64,000 nt of DNA from Telopea speciosissima (taxonomy: Eukaryota > Streptophyta > Magnoliopsida > Proteales > Proteaceae). Positions within the stretch are counted from its first letter, which is position 1. Every line of letters begins with the position of its first letter. This document shows positions 58,269 through 64,000 of the stretch, piece by piece. Below the pieces are notes generated by a model that ran no database searches, was not told the DNA's origin, and was given only the letters and a program-made list of their open reading frames with translations. A program made the translations under genes and the position numbers. The stretch spans positions 51,627,878 through 51,691,877 of the forward strand of contig NC_057926.1 of the NCBI RefSeq assembly GCF_018873765.1, read 5' to 3'.

Positions 58269-61200
58269 TGTTGAAGTTTGGCGCATGGAATATCAGGGGG
58301 ATGAATGACCCTGGTAAGTGTCGGGCTGTTCTCGATTGGGCTAGTAGGAATAATTTGATGTTTTTTGGCTTGGTTGAGACTCGAGTGAAGTTATGCAATT
58401 TTAATAGCTGCTATCGGTTGTTTGGTAATCGTTGGAAGTGTTGTACCAATTCGGAGTTGGTTGATTCTGGTCATATATGGATTCTATGGGATGAAGAGTG
58501 TGTTAAGATTTCTCCAATCCTTGCTACCCCTCAGCTCATCCATGTTAAGGTGATGGTGAACCACCCACCTCTTGCTTTTGAAGCTTCAATTGTCTATGGG
58601 GCGAATTTTGACCCTGAGAGGAGGGCATTATGGTCTAATTTGAGGAGTCTCAGTGCTTTCGACGTGCCACGGGTTACTTTGGGTGATTTTAACTCCATTT
58701 GTAACCCTTCTGAGAAGGTGGGAGGGTGGCATGTGTCTTCTTCAATGACACGTCCTCTTGTCGATTGTTTGTCTGTGACTGAGTTGGTTGACCTTAAATG
58801 GTCTGGGTGTCATCTGACTTGGAGTAACAGGGCTATTGGTAATGATCACATTGCTTCAAAGCTGGACAGGGTGTTGGTTGATTCGGCTTGGTTGGATTCT
58901 TTTCCTACCTCCCATGCTTTGTTTAAGAAATCCTGGCATTTCGGACCATTGCCCCATGGTGGTGACTTTAGTTGAGAGACATGTGCGTAAGGGGAAGCGT
59001 TTCTTTTTCTTCAATCACTGGGCCGACCATGATGATTTCTTGCCTATGGTCAGTGATGTGTGGCGCTTACCCTCTTCTAGTTCTCCATTTCTCTGCCTGA
59101 TGTACAAGTTAAAAACTCTTAAGGGACGATTGAAAACTTGGAGTAGGAGGACTTTTCATTGCTTGGATGAGCGTGTGGCCTCTCTTTCTTGTCATTTGGA
59201 TCAGTTGCAGAGTGAATTGGCCTCTGGGGGTCTCGATCTAGCTCTGCAGGAAAGAGAGCGGGTTTGCTCTTCTCAGCTGAAGTGCTTGCTTAATGTCAAG
59301 GAGTCGGAGTTGCGCTAAAAAGCTCGTGTATGCTGGCTGCAACAAGGGGATTGTAATTCAGAATTTTGCCATAGAGCATTACGGTCTAGGAGGAGTAGGA
59401 ATCGGATTACTTCTATTCATGATTCCAATGGTGTTTTACTTGAAGATGAGGATTCCATCCGACTTGAAGCTGCACGACATTTTGAGTCTACGTTTATGGG
59501 GTCTCCTCAGGCTGTTTGCTCCCCATTTGATCTTCCTATAGACCGTTCCCTTGATGGCAGTGATTGTGCCATGCTATCCCGGTGTTTCACTAGGGATGAG
59601 ATTGAGGGGGTGGTCTTCTCTACTAATGATGATAGCTCTCCAGGGACTGATGGCTTTGGTCATATTTTTTCAAGAAAGCTTGGTGCATTATTGGGGACAA
59701 TGTGTGCAATTCTATCTGGGATTTCTTTGGTAACTTGAATATGCCTGATCAGGTTAAGCTCTCCAGGCTAACTCTTGTGTCTAAGGGGGTGACACAGACC
59801 ACGTTTAATGTTTATAAGCCTATTGCGGTGAGTTCTTTTGTTTATCGCTTTATTTCCAAGCTCTTGGCAAATAGATTGAAGTTAGTCATTCATAAATTGG
59901 TTTCTTATAACCAATCAGTATTCGTGGAGGGTAGACATATTGCTGATAATGTTCTCTTGTGCCAAGAGCTCATGTATGGTTATCATGCTAGTACTGGTAT
60001 GCCTAGATTTGCTGCAAAGATTGATTTAAAAAAGGCTTATGACTCGGTACAGTGGAGCTTCCTCTTCACGCTCCTATCCCGGTTGAACTTTCCTCTTTGT
60101 TTCATTAATTGGATTTCTACTTGTATTGTAAATCCAAGCTATGTGGTGTTTTTGAATGGATCCCAGTCCCCACGGTTTTCTGCTAATAGGGGGTTGCGGC
60201 AAGGTTGCCTAATGTCACCCTTTTTGTTCAATATCGTCTTACAATTTTTTACAGACTCTCTTGATGTGGTGGCACAATCAGGTACTTTTGCTTATCATCA
60301 GTTCTATGATAAGCCTAAGATTACTTAGGTTTGCTTCGCGGACGATTTGTTTGTATTTGGTAGGGCTAGCATAGCCAATGCTAGTGAGTTGGTTCGTTTA
60401 TTAACAGGTTTTTCATGCCAATCTGGTCTTGCTATTAATAGTGGGAAGTCATCACTTTTCTTTGCGAACACTCCCCTGGATGTGCAGAGTTTTTTTGAAC
60501 AGTCTACAGGGATTGCTATAGGCTCCTTGCCATTCAGGTACTTAGGGGTTCCCCTTGCCTCTAAGAACCTCAGATCTTAGGACTTCTTGGAGCTTATTTC
60601 AAAGGTGCAAAATAGGATGGGGTCATGGTCTACCAAGTCTCTATCTTTTGCAGGGAGGGTGGCACCTATTCAGTCTGTTCTTATGGGCACCATTAGTTAT
60701 TGGCTTAGTGTTTTTTGGCTACCATGCAGTACTATTTTGGCTTTGGAAAAGTTGATGGCTAAATTTCTCTGGAAGGGGTGTTCTGAAGTGGGAACTAACA
60801 AAGTTTCATGGCCTGCAGTCTGTTGTCCAAAGGAGGAGGGAGGCTTGGGGTTACGATGGTTGCGTGATTTGAATACTGCTGCCCTGATGCGGCATGTCTG
60901 GACAGTGGTTTCTGGAAGGGAGTCTTGTTGGTGTATTTTTGTGAGGCACAGGTGGCTTAGGCGTCACTCCATTTGGTCACTTCCGACCCCTACAGTATGC
61001 TCCTCTTCCTTTCGTGAGATCTTACACACTCGAGAGGTGGCTATTGGTTGTGTTCGGTATTTAATTAAGGATGGCGGTGGAACTCATCTTTGGAGTGATC
61101 CGTGGCATCCAGAGGGCAAGCTAGGTGGACATGGTATTCTTTTGGCTGAGGCACTTGGGAGGGACATGTATGACCGTGTGGATAGGCTTTTGGTTGATGG

Positions 61201-62422
61201 GTGTACTTGGGTGAATCCTAATTCTAATCCAGTGATTGTTGATCGTTAGGAAGAAGTGAAGAGTACTAAGGTTTACTCTATGCTTCATGAGGATTTGGCG
61301 ATTTGGACCCCCACGGTTAATGGGTTGTTCTCTCTTCGATCAGCCTGGGATGTTGTTCGTAACCATGGTGTTAGACTGTCTTTGTATGATTTGGTTTGGT
61401 TTCCTTCTTCCCAACCACGTTTCTCATTTGTTGCATGGTTGGCGTGCTTAGGGAGGTTGACGACCCGTTGTTTGCTTGCTTATTGGGGTGTGCTTGTTTA
61501 CACTTCATGCATTCTTTGTCAGGACGGTGAGGACTGTTTGGACCATCTCCTTTTCCAATGCTCGTTCTCGACTAGTGTTTGGAGGGAGGTCCTTCGCATG
61601 AATGGATTTATTAGGGATCCTTTGGGATCTAGGAATGAAGAGCTTCTTTGGTTGGAATCCCATTTTTCTGGCTCATCTTATCCTTGCAGGGTCAAGAAAT
61701 TCAGCTTCACGGCTACAGTTTATAAATTGTGGCAGGAGAGGAATGCAAGGATATTTTTGAACCAGAGCAGTTCAGCAGACACTGTTCTTCGCCGTATTGT
61801 CTCGGACACTCGTGGTGCCTTTTCATTCCTTAGCAAGCAATGCCCTGACACCATGTGGAGCCGGCAGTTCTTTAGCGGGTGGGGCATTGACGTGTGCTTT
61901 GTGCACCCCAAAGCTAGTTTGCATGTTTGGTCACCTCCCCCACTCGGTTGGGTTGCTCTCAATTGTGATGGGTCGGTTAAAGGGGAATGGGGTGGTTATG
62001 GTGCGATTGGATGTGACCACGTGGGACATCCCTTGTTTGCCGTGGCGGGTGGTGCTTGCGATGTTAGCATTATTCAAATGGAATTACAGGCCATCAAGGC
62101 TGCTCTTTTGAAGGCCAGTGCTCTCTACCTGACTCGGGTACAGGTTCGTTCTGATTCCTTGCTTGCCATTCAGATGATCGTGGGTACCTTCCTTATCTCG
62201 TGGAAGGTTAGGTGGCTGGTTGAGGATATTTGGCTCCTTCGTGATTCTTTTCTTAGCTGCTCGTTTTCGCATCACGTTCGGGAGGTTAATGGCTGTGCAG
62301 ATTTGTTGGCTTCCTTGGTGGGATCTCCTATGGAGATTTCCCTTTGTATTGATTCTTTTCTTTCGGCTCTCTTTGCTATTATGCAGGATGATGCCAGGGG
62401 AAAGAGACATATCCAATTGTAA
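58268..62422 (+). pseudogene. LINE ORF2: endonuclease, reverse transcriptase, RNase H
   Basis: Replicase of a plant L1-type LINE. Domains in order: APE-type endonuclease (AWNIRGMNDPGK at the start, GLVETR, LGDFNSI, and SDHCP after a frame change); reverse transcriptase (SSPGTDGF, NRGLRQGCLMSPFLFN, catalytic FADD at 60335-60346, PFRYLGVPL); zf-RVT (FSFVAWLACLGRL, CILCQDGEDCLDHLL); C-terminal RNase H with its acidic residues visible (NCDGS, ME in QMELQAI, RSDSLLA, NGCADLLA). It ends at TAA 62420. Inactivated by frame changes near 58935 and 59690 and by in-frame stops at 59316, 60326, 60578 and 61247. Length and domain order are otherwise complete. Confidence 0.92.
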
Positions 62423-62460
62423 CTCTTTTACTGTTCATTTATAATATAATATAAGCTCCT

Positions 62461-64000
62461 ATTATCCAAATATATATATATATAATTGAACAGAGTTCGA
62501 TTTGGTTTGAACCGGTCGGTTCCGATCGATTCGAGCTATTATTCTTTGTTGGAAGTTGACACCCTTACCTACTACTGTGCTTGCCTGAGTCAAAAAGCAT
62601 GGTTCCATTGTTGGGCCCACGTGGGTCCCACATGACAACTGTAGGGCTCCCAAATGAGAATCTTTACATTTTCTATTATTAAAAAAGCCGATAAATTTGA
62701 AGACATGAGTTTGTCAAATATGGCCCATGCCCATGTGTTTGATCATAGATGTTGATGGCACGTTTTGGCCTATTTACAATATCATTGGTGAACCCGACCC
62801 GTCAATCCCTATTTTATTTTATTTTTAATTAAATGAAATATAAATAAAAAAAAATCGCACTCTGCGATCAGAACCGTTATTCTTCTACTCGGCGAGGTCG
62901 GCGAGGAATTGGTAACCCATCAGCTCCACACACGTGTCAGGTTGCTGATAAATATCCCTCCACGTTTCAATAATGTCAGGGGAAAAAAAGGTGAAGGAAA
63001 CTTCGTCCCACCATCTGACATTAAAAAATCTTCTGGTTTAAGAAAGGGCGTACAAATCTCTAAATGTAGTCTTAAATATCTACCTTGGTAATTTAGGTGG
63101 GTCCTAAATTTTTTTCAAATATAAATCCTAAGATGCCCGTGTTCATTTATAATGTTTTATTTAAGTGGATGAAATGATCACCCTACCCCTGAATGGCAGG
63201 CCCGTGTGTCTGGCACTGAGAACATGGACATCCTATGATTGATGTATGTCGTTGGTTCACTGAGAGCTTCCGACATACCTAACCTTCTTTGGCTCTTCCA
63301 TTCTAAACGATAAAATAGAGTTTTAAAAAAATGAGAAAATATACAAGATGAAAGAGAATGTTTGATTCTCAGGTATACAATCTATACACATTTCTCAATT
63401 GGGGAAGACCATGAATCAAGGTATCAGTTTCATATTAGTCAATACGCATTGGTATCGTGGTACTCAATATCGATATGATACCAATATGAATTCCGAATAT
63501 TGTCCAAAAAATTAATTTTTTTTTTCATTCTAATTTATGCTCAGTATGAGCCTGATCTGTATCATATCAATATCAAACTAATATCGATATCAACAGTAAT
63601 TGATTCAACCACTGATATCGATACTGATAGCTATGTAGACCTTGGAGAATACAGCTCTTGGAATAACTCCTCAAGCTCACCAATATGGGATGCAACTTGA
63701 CCTCCTTTGATCAGGTAGTTCGAGTCTGTCCTCATGGGTGGAGGAAGGATTGGTCTTATAGACATTGACGCCTACCACTCAACATAATCCTTGCGGTCGG
63801 TCAAATGTTTTTTCAACAACTCTCCTCCGGCATTGCATGATAGTGGTTGAACTCACCATGGCATGCATGGCAATACATATGAAGGTACTTGATTGAATTA
63901 GGTTCTAAAATTTGACATTTGGCCCGTTCATCCCTTTCTCTCGATCTTCAACTCTCATTAAATATGGGGGTCATCTTCTCTCTCCCCATTAAATATATGT
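62461..64000. other. Terminal intergenic region
   Basis: (AT)n at 62469-62483, an A run at 62849-62855, text related to the 5409-5590 element at about 63165-63215 (GAAATGATCACCCTACCCCT), and a GATAC/ATCGATAT-rich repeat at 63410-63660. No gene is supported. Confidence 0.5.
63410..63660. repeat. GATAC/CGATAT-rich dispersed repeat copy
   Basis: Dense occurrence of GGTATC, CGATATGATACC, ATATCGATATC and GATATCGATACTGATAG, matching the character of 32957-33168 and 50335-50560. Borders are unclear. Confidence 0.5.

Larger units (their letters stand above)
56720..62460 (+). mobile_element. Near-full-length L1-type LINE with RNase H
   Basis: The two coding regions above define one non-LTR retrotransposon of about 5.7 kb. 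The 3' end after the ORF2 stop is AT-rich (TATAATATAATATAAG) rather than a clean poly-A. I could not find matching target-site duplications, so exact ends are approximate. It is separate from the older LINE-tail fragments at 30.7 and 44.5 kb, which belong to a different LINE lineage. Confidence 0.85.

Overview
This 64 kb window is plant nuclear DNA. It holds intron-rich genes with GT-AG splicing, an angiosperm-type cytosolic sulfotransferase, a JAZ/TIFY jasmonate repressor, a TPR-thioredoxin (TDX) and an RRP12-like ribosome-biogenesis gene, together with SINEs, a plant L1-type LINE, a copia-like solo LTR and many fold-back elements. The lineage within flowering plants cannot be fixed from the sequence. 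I see no tRNA, rRNA or CRISPR feature.

Layout. 1-2018: almost G-free, A/C- then C/T-only low-complexity sequence ending in a 49-nt poly-C; probably a contig-end or sequencing artefact. 2019-13770: a sulfotransferase (SOT) cluster with one intact single-exon gene (+, 12337-13368), one frameshifted copy in inverted orientation (-, 6691-7711), one shredded copy with an internal fold-back (+, 4028-5075), and a small inverted SOT piece directly in front of the intact gene. Between the copies lie a long-TIR element (8388-9924) and a solo LTR with a CCCAT target duplication (10654-11245). 14510-14770: a lectin-receptor-kinase pseudogene fragment. 15254-16343: a second long-TIR element, ending 115 bp before the next gene. 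16459-32339 (+): an 18-exon RRP12-like gene whose leader carries a telo-box. 34159-38820 (-): an 11-exon TDX gene with one GC-AG intron and two SINEs in its introns. 45111-48685 (-): a 7-exon JAZ3/TIFY6B-type gene with TIFY and Jas motifs. 48.9-56.7 kb: AT-rich intergenic DNA with repeats. 56761-62422 (+): a nearly full-length but decayed LINE with ORF1 (DUF4283 plus zinc knuckle) and ORF2 (endonuclease, reverse transcriptase, zf-RVT, RNase H). 62.4-64 kb: repeats.

The three main genes are independent housekeeping or signalling genes, as expected in a plant chromosome: RRP12 acts in ribosomal subunit maturation and export, TDX is a redox co-chaperone, and JAZ represses jasmonate responses. 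They do not form an operon-like system. I did not find a convincing previously undescribed system. The more notable observations are the inverted SOT copies (a possible source of double-stranded RNA), the LINE's overlapping TAATG ORF1/ORF2 junction, the JAZ Jas-intron whose retention would stop translation at once, and the recurrent fold-back families. Exon boundaries were derived by hand from splice signals, reading-frame continuity and remembered family features; no alignment or expression data were available.
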